Source: Dyella_A sp050749815 (GTDB lineage Bacteria; Pseudomonadota; Gammaproteobacteria; Xanthomonadales; Rhodanobacteraceae). From it: a DNA stretch of 64,000 bases. Shown one piece after another: positions 36,126 to 44,229 of the stretch; positions within the stretch are counted from its first letter, which is position 1; every line of letters begins with the position of its first letter. The DNA lies in contig NZ_CP192735.1 in NCBI RefSeq assembly GCF_050749815.1, positions 2,604,001-2,668,000 on the forward strand. Reading direction: 5' to 3'. A model generated the notes under the pieces. It was not told the DNA's origin and did not search any database. It saw nothing but the letters and a program-made list of their open reading frames with translations. Both the position numbers and the translations under genes were made by a program.

Positions 36126-37397
36126 ATGCGACTGCGCACTCTCGTTACATCCATCGCGCTGCTGTGCTGTGGCACGGCATCGGCAACCAATGGCTATTTC
36201 TCACACGGCTACGGCATGAAGGCCAAGGGCCGCGGCGGCACCTCGATGGCACTTCCCGGAGACGGCTTCGGCGGCGCCAACAACCCGGCAACCATGGTCA
36301 TGTCGGGTGATCGGCTCGATCTGGGACTGGACGTATTCGACCCTGAGCGCAGTGCTTCTCGTAGTGGATTCGGGCCCGGCCTCGATGGTTCCATCCACAG
36401 TGGCCGCACGCTGTTTGCCATTCCCGAATTCGGCTACAACCGGATGGTGCGCGATAACCTCGCCATCGGTGTAAGCGTGTTCGGCAACGGCGGCATGAAT
36501 ACCGATTATCCCGGTGGCCAGTTCAATTGCGGCCAAGGCTCGGCGAACATGCTGTGCGGATCGGGCTCGCTCGGGGTCGACCTGACCCAGCTGATCATTG
36601 CGCCCACCGCGTCCTACGCGCTCACCGCCAACCAGTCGATCGGCATCGCACCGCAGTTCGCCGTGCAGCGGTTTTCCGCCAAGGGCCTGCAGGCCTTTTC
36701 GCAGACACCCGGCTTGTCCTCGGACCCGGCAAATGTAACCAATCGAGGGCCCGAGCTATCCCACGGCTACGGGGTGCGGGTGGGCTATTTCGCACGCGTC
36801 ACTCCCAGCTTCTCGGTCGGGGCGGCGTACGCCAGCAAGATCAGCATGAGTCGGTTTTCCCGCTACGACGGGCTGTTCGCCGAAGGGGGCAAGTTCGACA
36901 TTCCGGCGAACTACTCGCTGGGCGTGGCCTGGACGCCGGTCGATCGCCTGAGCGTCGCGCTCGATTACGAGCGGATCAACTACAGCGGCGTGCAGTCGGT
37001 CAGCAATCGCAGCCTGGTGCCGTATCCACTCGGCGCGAACAACGGCCCTGGCTTTGGCTGGCACGACGTGAAGGTCTGGAAGCTGGGGGCGGAATACGCC
37101 ACTTCCGATCGCTGGACCTGGCGCGCCGGGCTGAACCACGGAAGCAATCCCATCCAGAGCGCCGACGTCACCTTCAACATCGTGGCGCCGGGCGTGGTCA
37201 CCGACCACCTCACCCTGGGCTTCACCCACACGATGCGCAGCGGCGGTGAGCTGACGGTGGCGTACATGCACGCCTTCAGCAAGACCGTGCAGGGTGCGTC
37301 GATCCTGCCGGTGTTCATGGGTGGGGCGCCGGCCGGGCAGGAGCGTATCTCGATGCATCAGAACTCGATCGGCATCAGCTACGGCCGCAGGTTCTGA
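36126..37397 (+). CDS. FadL/TodX (OmpP1) family outer-membrane transport protein
   Basis: Outer-membrane beta-barrel of 423 residues. After signal cleavage (near ASA) the mature N-terminus begins TNGYFSHGYGMKAKGRGGTS, the hatch typical of FadL proteins, followed by NNPATM and a 14-stranded barrel ending GRRF. FadL channels pass hydrophobic molecules. Its position with sox genes and under the same operator type suggests uptake of a poorly soluble sulfur species such as polysulfide or elemental sulfur; that substrate is inference. Confidence 0.87.
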   Translation: MRLRTLVTSIALLCCGTASATNGYFSHGYGMKAKGRGGTSMALPGDGFGGANNPATMVMSGDRLDLGLDVFDPERSASRSGFGPGLDGSIHSGRTLFAIPEFGYNRMVRDNLAIGVSVFGNGGMNTDYPGGQFNCGQGSANMLCGSGSLGVDLTQLIIAPTASYALTANQSIGIAPQFAVQRFSAKGLQAFSQTPGLSSDPANVTNRGPELSHGYGVRVGYFARVTPSFSVGAAYASKISMSRFSRYDGLFAEGGKFDIPANYSLGVAWTPVDRLSVALDYERINYSGVQSVSNRSLVPYPLGANNGPGFGWHDVKVWKLGAEYATSDRWTWRAGLNHGSNPIQSADVTFNIVAPGVVTDHLTLGFTHTMRSGGELTVAYMHAFSKTVQGASILPVFMGGAPAGQERISMHQNSIGISYGRRF

Positions 37398-37420
37398 TCG
37401 TCGTTCTAATCACGCCGCCT

Positions 37421-37460
37421 GCAGACGCGCCTCGAGCCCACGGACATGAGGCGCGTCTGC
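37421..37460 (+). terminator. 13-bp perfect stem-loop after the porin gene
   Basis: GCAGACGCGCCTC and its exact complement are separated by 14 bases, 24 bp after the porin stop. No T-run follows, so it may be a Rho-aided terminator or transcript-stabilising hairpin. Confidence 0.45.
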
Positions 37461-37593
37461 GACTTGGCGACTTGGACCGCGCCCGCGGACCGATGGCCGC
37501 AGTGATGCGCGCGGATACAGACCGTCACGCACGGCCCGCCTGCACCGTGGGAGCCATCCGGAAACGCCCGTCCACGCCTGAGTGACACATATA

Positions 37594-37621
37594 TATCGCT
37601 TCATCGCGACACAAGGATATA
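37594..37621 (+). promoter_or_regulatory. 28-bp motif shared with the metK leader
   Basis: TATCGCTTCATC, eight bases, then AGGATATA: the same blocks and spacing as at 8972-8999. Flanking bases extend the dyad here (TATATC with GATATA). It lies 47 bp before the metF start, compatible with an operator at the promoter or a 5'-UTR element. Confidence 0.55.
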
Positions 37622-37668
37622 CACTGCGACTCCTTGGCTTTCCACCCGCCTTTCCTGGAGACCGCGCG

Positions 37669-38493
37669 ATGCCGGCGATCAGCTTTGAATTCTTTCCGCC
37701 CAAGACCGATCAGCAGCGCGCGCAGCTCGACCGCACGGCACAGCTACTGAAAAAGGCGCAGCCCGAGTACGCCTCGGTGACGTTCGGCGCGGGCGGCTCC
37801 ACGCTCAGCTACACCGGCGAGACGGTGGCCCGGCTGCACCGCGAGCATGGCCTCCCGGTGGCACCGCACCTGTCGTGCATGGGCGGCACGCGCGCCGAGA
37901 TCGCCGCCCTGCTCGACGGCTACCGCGCGGCCGGTTATCGCCGGATCGTGGCACTGCGCGGCGACCTGCCCTCGGGCATGGCCTCGCCCGGCGACTTCCG
38001 CTATGCAGCCGAGCTGGTGCGTTTCATCCGCGAGCATTCGGGCGACCACTTTCACATCGAGGTGGCGGCCTATCCGGAAACCCACCCGCAGGCCGAGGAC
38101 GCACTGGCCGACCTGCGCCACTTCCAGGCCAAGGTCGAGGCGGGCGCGAACGGCGCGATCACGCAGTATTTCTTCAACCCCGACGCGTATTTCCGTTTCG
38201 TCGACGACGTGCGCGCGCTCGGCGTCACGGTCCCGATCGTTCCGGGGATTATGCCGATCAGCAATTTCAGCCAGCTCAAGCGCTTCTCCGACGCCTGCGG
38301 GGCGGAGATCCCGCGCTGGATTGCCAAGCGCATGCAGGCGCACGGCGACGACGCCGAAGCGATCGCCGAACTCAGCGCGCAGGTGGTCGCCGGACTCTGC
38401 CGACGCCTGCTCGAGGGCGGCGCGCCAGGCCTGCACTTCTACACGCTGAATCGCGCCCGCCCCACCCTCGCCGTGCTTGACCTGCTGCACTGA
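37669..38493 (+). CDS. metF: Methylenetetrahydrofolate reductase
   Basis: FAD-dependent cytoplasmic enzyme making 5-methyltetrahydrofolate, the methyl donor for methionine synthesis. The 274 residues are slightly short of E. coli MetF (296). Diagnostic segments are SFEFFPPKTDQQ, SVTFGAGGS, ALRGDLPSG and ITQYFFNPDAY, with PGIMPI. The ATG at 37669 follows CTGGAG by about nine bases; an upstream in-frame ATG (37582) would run through the shared motif and is rejected. It completes the methyl cycle with metK and ahcY. Confidence 0.95.
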   Translation: MPAISFEFFPPKTDQQRAQLDRTAQLLKKAQPEYASVTFGAGGSTLSYTGETVARLHREHGLPVAPHLSCMGGTRAEIAALLDGYRAAGYRRIVALRGDLPSGMASPGDFRYAAELVRFIREHSGDHFHIEVAAYPETHPQAEDALADLRHFQAKVEAGANGAITQYFFNPDAYFRFVDDVRALGVTVPIVPGIMPISNFSQLKRFSDACGAEIPRWIAKRMQAHGDDAEAIAELSAQVVAGLCRRLLEGGAPGLHFYTLNRARPTLAVLDLLH

Positions 38494-38524
38494 TCGGCCG
38501 CCGCCGCGACGCTATGCTGCGGCG

Positions 38525-39166
38525 ATGCGTCGGACTTCCCTCCTGCTGCTGGTGTGGCTGGCCATATGGATCGGCCCGCGGCCGCTGCATGCGCAGGAGG
38601 CGGGCATCCATCGCTGCGTCGATCACGCCGGCCGCTTGGTCTTTACCGATCGCGTTTGTGCCGACCTGGACGCCACCCCCGCCCTGCCCGGCGACAACGC
38701 CGGGTCGGCCACCTCGCCGGTGGATGCTCCGCCGCGGTACGAGGACCGCTCTGCGCAGCTGTGCGCCGCCACGCTGGATGCGCTGCGCCAGCAGATCGTG
38801 GACGCATTCGCCGCTCGCGATCCCAACCGCCTGGCCGGCCTGATGCTGTGGGACGGCTACAGCCGACGCGGCGTAGTGGAGCAGATCCGCACGCTGGCAG
38901 CGCTGATGCGCCAGCCGCTGCTCGATGTCGCCGACGACAGCCCCGTTCGCGTGCTGCAGACCGCCCCCAGCGCCGCGGCGCTCTATGATGCGAGCCGGCC
39001 CCTGGGGCCTCAGGTGCAGTCGTCCGCCGCGGAAATCGACGAAGCCCGCCAACCGACCGCGATCACCCTAGTCACCGGCCCCGAAGACGCCAGCGGCGCC
39101 AGCACCTCCACCCGGTTTGCGCTGGTGCCACAGTCGGGCTGCCTGTGGCTGCGCCCGGCCGATTAG
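38525..39166 (+). CDS. Secreted DUF4124-like protein of unknown function
   Basis: The 213 residues have a signal peptide (MRRTSLLLLVWLAIWI, cleavage after HAQ). It opens with IHRCVDHAGRLVFTDRVC, the two-Cys beta motif typical of DUF4124 proteins. A helical, Ala/Leu-rich region (about 75-150) and a C-terminal strand-rich part follow. No catalytic motif is seen. A TATGCT box ends six bases before the ATG and there is no Shine-Dalgarno, so the message may be leaderless. Function is unknown. Confidence 0.75.
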   Translation: MRRTSLLLLVWLAIWIGPRPLHAQEAGIHRCVDHAGRLVFTDRVCADLDATPALPGDNAGSATSPVDAPPRYEDRSAQLCAATLDALRQQIVDAFAARDPNRLAGLMLWDGYSRRGVVEQIRTLAALMRQPLLDVADDSPVRVLQTAPSAAALYDASRPLGPQVQSSAAEIDEARQPTAITLVTGPEDASGASTSTRFALVPQSGCLWLRPAD

Positions 39167-39218
39167 TGGCGCGCGGGCCGACCCGTTATCATGGGCGGTC
39201 CCCAACCGGAGAACCGTC

Positions 39219-40136
39219 ATGGCGCAGCAGTACCCCGAATGGATCTGGCAGAACGGCGAGATCAAGCCGTGGAAAGACGCCACCGCCCACGTGATGTCAC
39301 ATGCGCTGCACTACGGCTCCTCGGTGTTCGAGGGCATCCGCAGCTACGCCACGCCCGACGGCGCGGCGATCTTCCGTCTCACCGACCACCTCAAGCGCCT
39401 GTACCAGTCCGCGCGTATCTACGACATGGTGCTGCCGTACTCGCTGGACGAGCTGGCCACGGCCTGCCGCGAGGTGATCAAGAAGAACGGCTTCTCCGCT
39501 GCCTACCTGCGCCCGGTGGCCTACCGCGGCCTGGGCGGATTCGGTCTCTCCGCCGAGACGCCGATCGACGTGGCCGTGGCGACCTGGCCGATGGGTCCGT
39601 ACCTCGGGCCGGAGGCGCTGGAAAAGGGCATCACCGCCTGCGTGTCGAGCTGGCAGCGCTTTGCGCCGAACACCATCCCGGCCGGCGCCAAGGCCGGCGG
39701 CAACTATCTCTCCGGCCAGCTGATCGCGCGTGAAGCGCGTCGCCTGGGCTTTGGCGAGGGCATCGCGATGGCCTCCACCGGCCTGCTCAGCGAAGGTGCC
39801 GGCGAGAACCTGTTCCTGGTGTTCGACGGCGTGCTTCACACCACCCCGGCCAGCGCCTCGATCCTCACCGGCATCACCCGCGACACGATCAAGGTGCTCG
39901 CGCGCGAGGAAGGCATCGAAGTGGTGGAGCGCGACATCCCGCGCGAGTACCTGTACCTGTGCGACGAGCTGCTGATGTGCGGCACCGCCGCGGAGATCAC
40001 GCCGATCAACTCGGTCGACGGCAAGCAGATCGGCAACGGCACCGCCGGCCGCGTTACCCGCCGGCTGCAGGAGCTGTACTTCGGCCTGTTCGACGGCAGC
40101 ACCAGCGACAAGTGGGGCTGGCTGGAAGCAGTCTGA
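39219..40136 (+). CDS. ilvE: Branched-chain amino acid aminotransferase
   Basis: PLP-dependent fold-IV aminotransferase exchanging amino groups between glutamate and Leu/Ile/Val keto acids. The 305 residues match E. coli IlvE. HALHYGSSVFEGIRSY, the PLP Lys158 in AKAGGNYLSG, EGAGENLF and LTGITRDT are diagnostic. CCGGAG lies about eight bases before the ATG. A strong terminator follows. Confidence 0.95.
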   Translation: MAQQYPEWIWQNGEIKPWKDATAHVMSHALHYGSSVFEGIRSYATPDGAAIFRLTDHLKRLYQSARIYDMVLPYSLDELATACREVIKKNGFSAAYLRPVAYRGLGGFGLSAETPIDVAVATWPMGPYLGPEALEKGITACVSSWQRFAPNTIPAGAKAGGNYLSGQLIAREARRLGFGEGIAMASTGLLSEGAGENLFLVFDGVLHTTPASASILTGITRDTIKVLAREEGIEVVERDIPREYLYLCDELLMCGTAAEITPINSVDGKQIGNGTAGRVTRRLQELYFGLFDGSTSDKWGWLEAV

Positions 40137-40160
40137 CGCTCATCGCCTGTGCAGAACAAA

Positions 40161-40187
40161 ACGCCCCGCATCGCGGGGCGTTTTTTT
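40161..40187 (+). terminator. Intrinsic terminator of ilvE
   Basis: A perfect 9-bp stem ACGCCCCGC/GCGGGGCGT with a three-base loop is followed by six T residues. A run of A residues on the left gives it some activity in the opposite direction too. Confidence 0.92.
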
Positions 40188-40195
40188 GTCCCCCC

Positions 40196-40275
40196 GTAGG
40201 AGCCCGCTCGCGGGCGATGCTTTCGCTCTGGATCAACATCAAAGCCGAGAGCATCGCCCGCGAGCGGGCTCCTAC
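40196..40275. repeat. REP-type paired palindrome, copy 1
   Basis: Two 26-base arms, GTAGGAGCCCGCTCGCGGGC plus GATGCT and its complement, flank an asymmetric core containing CATCAAAGCC. Each arm also folds on itself (GCCCGC/GCGGGC). It lies between the ilvE terminator and the convergent sensor-kinase gene. Three further copies are at 54804, 58125 and 62508. Confidence 0.9.
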
Positions 40276-40288
40276 ACCGGCAGGCGGA

Positions 40289-41581
40289 TCAGCTGAACGC
40301 GATACTGGCGACGGCGCCGTTGGTGTCGGTGCGCGGGCGCATTGATACCTGCCAGCCGTAGAGCTCGCACAGTCGCCGCACGATCGCCAGGCCCAGACCC
40401 GCGCCGCTGCCGCCGGCGCCTTCACCGCGGACGCCGCGCTGGAACAGCCGTTCGGCATCCTCCGGTTTGATACCCGGACCGGTGTCGATCACCTCGATGC
40501 CGTTGGCGCCCACTTCCACCCGCACCTCGCCATCGAGCGTGTACTTGATGGCGTTGCCGATCAGGTTGGTCAGCGCCACCGCCAGCACGGAGGCCGGTGC
40601 GTTCACGCTGACCGGCTCGCGCTGATCCAGGTGCACGGCGACGGGCTTGTCGCGGATCTGCGGGCGCTGGCTCTCGATCACGTCGGCGGCCACCTTGGCC
40701 ACGTCGGTGGTTTCACCGCGGGTCGGGCCACGACGTTCGGCGCGCGACAGCAGCAGCAGCGCCTCGATCAGCTCGGTGGCCTGGCGCGAGGCGCGCTCGA
40801 TGCGCTTGAGCCGTTCGGCGAGCTTGGGAGTGAGATCCGGCGAACCTTGCAGCAGTTCGGTGGTACTCGCGATCACCGCCAGCGGCGTGCGCAGCTCGTG
40901 GCTGACGTCGGAATTGAACTCGCGATCGCGCTCCACCATCGAGGTGAGCCGGGCCGCGTAGTCGTCCAGCGCCTGCGCCAGCTCGCCGACCTCGTCATCG
41001 GCGAAGTGCACCGCCAGCGGCTCGGCCTTGCCGGCCTTGCGGAACTCGCGCAAGCGCTGCGCCAGCTGGCTGACCGGCTTGAGCACCTTGCGCGACAGCC
41101 ACAGGCCGATCGCCAGCGACAGCAGGCCGAACAGGAATACTGCGCCGATGACGCTGAAGAGCAGCTGCTGCTTGCCGAGTTCTTCGCGCGAGACGTCGTA
41201 GCGCACGAAACTGATGATGCCGTTCTCGCGGTATACCGCGAGCTTATAGTGGTGCACCCGACCACCATCGTCCGGATCCGGCTCATGGATGTCGTGCACG
41301 CCGGTACCAAGGTTCTGCCATGCCAACGGCGCCTTGTAGAGCGTGCGATCGCTCTTGACCATGCCTGTGATGAGTCGCGAGCCCGGTCCAGGCGCGTCAG
41401 GATGCTCCTGGGCGAAGCGGTTGGAGTACTTGGCGTCATCCAACAGGCTGGCGTTGACCAGCTGATCCTCCACCCGCGTGCGGATATTCAGCGCCGCAAA
41501 TGCAAACAACGCGCTGAGGCCGAAGCCGAACAGCGCGAAGGAGACGACGAGGCGGAACCGCAGCTTACGCCTGGACTGCAT
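40289..41581 (-). CDS. Two-component sensor histidine kinase
   Basis: Inner-membrane kinase of 430 residues. TM1 is at about 11-33, a periplasmic sensor of about 105 residues follows, and TM2 is at about 141-163. A HAMP linker leads to the H-box DVSHELRTPL (His228), the N-box (LTNLIGNAIKYT), the G1-box (DTGPGI) and the G2-box (GAGLGLAIV). All catalytic boxes are intact. Its start overlaps the end of the response-regulator gene by 17 bp. The stimulus is unknown; general similarity is to PhoQ/CreC-type kinases. Confidence 0.9.
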   Translation of the reverse strand: MQSRRKLRFRLVVSFALFGFGLSALFAFAALNIRTRVEDQLVNASLLDDAKYSNRFAQEHPDAPGPGSRLITGMVKSDRTLYKAPLAWQNLGTGVHDIHEPDPDDGGRVHHYKLAVYRENGIISFVRYDVSREELGKQQLLFSVIGAVFLFGLLSLAIGLWLSRKVLKPVSQLAQRLREFRKAGKAEPLAVHFADDEVGELAQALDDYAARLTSMVERDREFNSDVSHELRTPLAVIASTTELLQGSPDLTPKLAERLKRIERASRQATELIEALLLLSRAERRGPTRGETTDVAKVAADVIESQRPQIRDKPVAVHLDQREPVSVNAPASVLAVALTNLIGNAIKYTLDGEVRVEVGANGIEVIDTGPGIKPEDAERLFQRGVRGEGAGGSGAGLGLAIVRRLCELYGWQVSMRPRTDTNGAVASIAFS

Positions 41582-42251
41582 CCGGATCGACCATGCGGTA
41601 ACCGATGCCGTGCCGCGTGTGAATCAGCGGCTTCTCGAACGGCTTGTCGATCGCCGCACGCAATCCATGGATGTGCACCCGCAGCGAGTCGCTGTCCGGC
41701 AGCTCCTCGCCCCACACCTTCTGTTCCAGGTCCTGGCGGGTCACCACCGACGGGCTCGCTTCCATCAGCGCCTGCAGCAGCTTGAGGCCGATCGGGTTCA
41801 ACTGGATCGACTTGCCCTCGCGGTTCACCGTGAGCGTGTCGAGGTTGAAGGTGAGATCGGCCACCTTGAGCACGCGGCTCTGCGGACCCTTGCCGCGCCG
41901 CGCCAGCACTTCCAGCCGCGCGGACAGTTCCTGCAGCGCGAACGGCTTGGTCATGTAGTCGTCGGCGCCAGATTCGAAGCCGGTGAGCTTCTGCTCCAGC
42001 GCGTCGCGCGCGGTGAGCATGAGGATCGGCGTCTGCTTGTGCGCCTCGTGGCGCAGCTTGCGGGCCACTTCCAGCCCGTCCATGCCGGGCAGGGTGAGGT
42101 CGAGCACGATCACGTCGAAATCGTGCACCACCGCCAGGTGCAGACCGGTGACGCCGTCGCCGGCAAAATCGACCACGTGGCCGCGGTCTTCCAGATAGTC
42201 GCCGATGTTGGTCGCGATATCGCTGTTGTCTTCGATCACCAGTACGCGCAT
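41565..42251 (-). CDS. OmpR-family response regulator
   Basis: Cytoplasmic transcription regulator of 228 residues. The receiver domain (1-115) has the acidic pocket VIEDN, phospho-acceptor Asp51 in VLDLTLPGMDG and Lys in MTKPF. A winged-helix DNA-binding domain (about 130-222) contains LRVHIHGLRAAIDK and HTRHGIGYRM. It is first in the operon with the overlapping sensor kinase. The regulon cannot be inferred. Confidence 0.92.
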   Translation of the reverse strand: MRVLVIEDNSDIATNIGDYLEDRGHVVDFAGDGVTGLHLAVVHDFDVIVLDLTLPGMDGLEVARKLRHEAHKQTPILMLTARDALEQKLTGFESGADDYMTKPFALQELSARLEVLARRGKGPQSRVLKVADLTFNLDTLTVNREGKSIQLNPIGLKLLQALMEASPSVVTRQDLEQKVWGEELPDSDSLRVHIHGLRAAIDKPFEKPLIHTRHGIGYRMVDPDAVQA

Positions 42252-42365
42252 GCGCCACTCCGTGCGGTCGGCGCACGGGCCGGCCTTATGGTTTGCAAGC
42301 TTAACAAGCCTGCTGGGGGAAAGCGGAGCCGCCCGGGCGCGAAAACTGAACGCGCCGCGCGGGCA

Positions 42366-42413
42366 AAGAAAAGGCCCGGATGACTGTCCACGCGGGATCA
42401 GCACACCCGGGCC
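42366..42413 (-). terminator. Terminator downstream of the rimK transcript
   Basis: GGCCCGG and CCGGGCC pair across a 27-base loop and are followed on the minus strand by TTTTCTTT. It could end the rimB-rimK operon or the candidate small RNA that overlaps it. Confidence 0.5.
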
Positions 42414-42483
42414 CAAGCTACTGCCCCGATACCGAATCTGCTGCCACCAGACCTACAGGTTGAAGTGCCAAGCAAATGCAGTG
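42366..42483 (-). ncRNA. Candidate intergenic small RNA
   Basis: Minus-strand unit of about 118 nt in a gene-free gap. TATAAA (complement of 42489-42494) would serve as -10. The downstream sequence is unlike coding DNA, with short pairings such as ACCT-GT-AGGT, and ends in GGCCCGG/CCGGGCC followed by TTTTCTTT. The -35 is poor and I cannot match it to a named RNA family, so it could instead be only the trailer of rimK. Confidence 0.35.
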
Positions 42484-42547
42484 GGGTCTTTATAGGCGGG
42501 GGGTGGTTAGGATGCAGTTAATGGCCCGCTGACGACCCGCCGAGTGT

Positions 42548-43426
42548 TCAGCCAGCTGCGTTCTGCTCCAGATGCTTGATGATGCAGCCGGACACATCCA
42601 CGCCGCTGGCCGCCTCGATGCCTTCGAGTCCCGGCGAGGCATTCACTTCCAGCAGCAGCGGCCCGCGATCGGAGCGCAGCAGATCCACGCCGGCGATGCC
42701 CAACCCCAGTGCCTGCGCGGCGCGAATGGCGATCTTCTTTTCCTGCGCGCTGAGCGTGGCCTTCACTGCGGTACCGCCGCGATGCAGGTTGGCGCGGAAC
42801 TCGCCCGGGCTGGCATCGCGCTGCATCGCCGCCACCACCTTGTTGCCGACCACGAAGCAGCGCAGGTCGCTGCCCTTGGCCTCGGCGATGAACTCCTGCA
42901 CCAGGAAGTTGGCGTACAGACCGCGGAACGCCTCGATCACGCTCTGCGAGGCGCTGCGCTTTTCCGCCAGCACCACGCCGGTGCCCTGGCTGCCTTCGTT
43001 GAGCTTGATCACGTGCGGCGGCTCGCCCAGCATCGCCAGCACGTCGGTGGTGTCGTCGGGGTTGTCGCCGAACACGGTCACCGGCATCTGCAGCCCGTGC
43101 GAGGCGAGGATCTGCAGGCAGCGCAGCTTGTCGCGCGCGCGCAGCACCGCATCGGACGGATTGGGCGTGTACACGCCCATCATCTCCAGCTGGCGCAGCA
43201 CGGCGGTGCCGTAGAACGTGCTCTGCGTGCCGATGCGCGGGATCACCGCATCGATGTCGCGCAGCGCCTTGCCCTTGTAGCGGATCTCCATGTTGCCCGG
43301 CGCGATGCGCACGTAGCAGCGCAGCGGATCGAGCACGCGCACCACGTGGCCGCGCTCGCGCGCCGCCTCCACCAGGCGCTGGGTCGAGTACAGCCGCGTA
43401 TTGCGCGAGAGGATGGCTATTTTCAT
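42548..43426 (-). CDS. rimK: RimK-family alpha-L-glutamate ligase
   Basis: ATP-grasp ligase of 292 residues. RimK adds glutamates to the C-terminus of ribosomal protein S6 in E. coli. The opening MKIAILSRNTRLYSTQRLVE, VIPRIGTQSTFYG, the ATP-grasp KLNEGSQGTGVVLAE and the metal-binding LLEVNASPGLEGIE are diagnostic. Its start overlaps the stop of the upstream zinc-protease gene (ATGA), indicating coupled translation and linked functions. Confidence 0.92.
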   Translation of the reverse strand: MKIAILSRNTRLYSTQRLVEAARERGHVVRVLDPLRCYVRIAPGNMEIRYKGKALRDIDAVIPRIGTQSTFYGTAVLRQLEMMGVYTPNPSDAVLRARDKLRCLQILASHGLQMPVTVFGDNPDDTTDVLAMLGEPPHVIKLNEGSQGTGVVLAEKRSASQSVIEAFRGLYANFLVQEFIAEAKGSDLRCFVVGNKVVAAMQRDASPGEFRANLHRGGTAVKATLSAQEKKIAIRAAQALGLGIAGVDLLRSDRGPLLLEVNASPGLEGIEAASGVDVSGCIIKHLEQNAAG

Positions 43427-43875
43427 GGGTTGTCCGGCACCGCGCGCTCGGCGCGCGGCTGGGTATAGGAGAGCATCGGATCGACCGCAAACCGCCCGAT
43501 CAGGGCGGTGCGGCCAAGCAGCATGGGAAACAGCATGTGACGACGATCGGTCAAGCTGATGTCAATCGGAAACGCCTGCCCGGCCAGGCTCACCGAACTG
43601 CGGATGAACCAGCGCTCGCTGCGCCGCCCGCCGGTGTCGGTAACCACGCGCCGATCCAGCGCCGGCGCTTCGCCCTGCCACGTGGTCACGCGGCGACGGC
43701 CCGCGCTCACGCTGAAGCGCAGCCAAGTGACGCCGTCGCGGCGAAAGGTTTCGAGCGAGTCGATGTGCAGCGCGCTGGACCGCGCGCCCGTGTCGAGCTT
43801 GGCCTTGAGGCCGGCGATGCCGAGATCGGGCAGCGCCACGCGCTCCCGCCAGCCGAGGGTGATGACATCCGCCAT
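43423..43875 (-). CDS. RimK-associated retropepsin-like protease (RimB/COG4067 type)
   Basis: A 150-residue protein of the family annotated as ATP-dependent zinc protease, now likened to retropepsins. The active-site-like LDTGARSSALH places Asp28 in the aspartic-protease DTG position. FPMLLGRTAL near the end matches the second conserved motif. Homologues beside rimK have been implicated in trimming the glutamate tails it adds to S6. It is first in the two-gene operon, just downstream of the tRNA-Gly gene on the same strand. Confidence 0.85.
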   Translation of the reverse strand: MADVITLGWRERVALPDLGIAGLKAKLDTGARSSALHIDSLETFRRDGVTWLRFSVSAGRRRVTTWQGEAPALDRRVVTDTGGRRSERWFIRSSVSLAGQAFPIDISLTDRRHMLFPMLLGRTALIGRFAVDPMLSYTQPRAERAVPDNP

Positions 43876-43922
43876 GGTCAGCGCACGCGTCGGGAGGTGG
43901 GGGCTCGGGGATCGAGGGGGAG

Positions 43923-43996
43923 TGGAGCGGGTGAAGGGAATCGAACCCTCGTCAGTAGCTTGGGAAGCTACAGCTCTACCATTGAGCTACACCCGC
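43923..43996 (-). tRNA. tRNA-Gly (anticodon CCC), CCA encoded
   Basis: On the minus strand the acceptor stem GCGGGTG/CACCCGC, D-arm GTAGCTCAATGGTAGAGC, anticodon stem GTAGC/GCTAC with loop TTCCCAA, and T-arm GAGGG-TTCGATT-CCCTT form a complete cloverleaf. The anticodon is CCC, reading GGG. Discriminator T and an encoded CCA complete the 74-nt gene. Confidence 0.96.
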
Positions 43997-44229
43997 GTCG
44001 GCGGCAGATGGTAACCCGCCCGTCGCGCGCGAGGGAAGCGCCCGCATGCGGCCCAACGCCGGCTAAACCGCACATGGCGGCCGGCTGAATCGAGCGCCTG
44101 ATCGGTGCCTTCCCGCGAGCTGTCCGCCGCGGTTGCGTGTCCATAATGCCGCCGCGGTCATCCCGACCGATGGCGAAACGTTTTGCGAACTGGGCCCGCG
44201 CCCGGGCCGCCGCTTCCACGGAGGAAGTC

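Noticed and set aside
37582..37668. Longer metF starting at 37582.
   Set aside because: The extra 29 residues do not resemble MetF and would place the shared leader motif inside the coding region; a ribosome binding site supports 37669.
40196..40275. REP palindrome as the ilvE terminator.
   Set aside because: A proper stem plus T-run terminator already lies at 40161-40187; the palindrome lacks a T-run.
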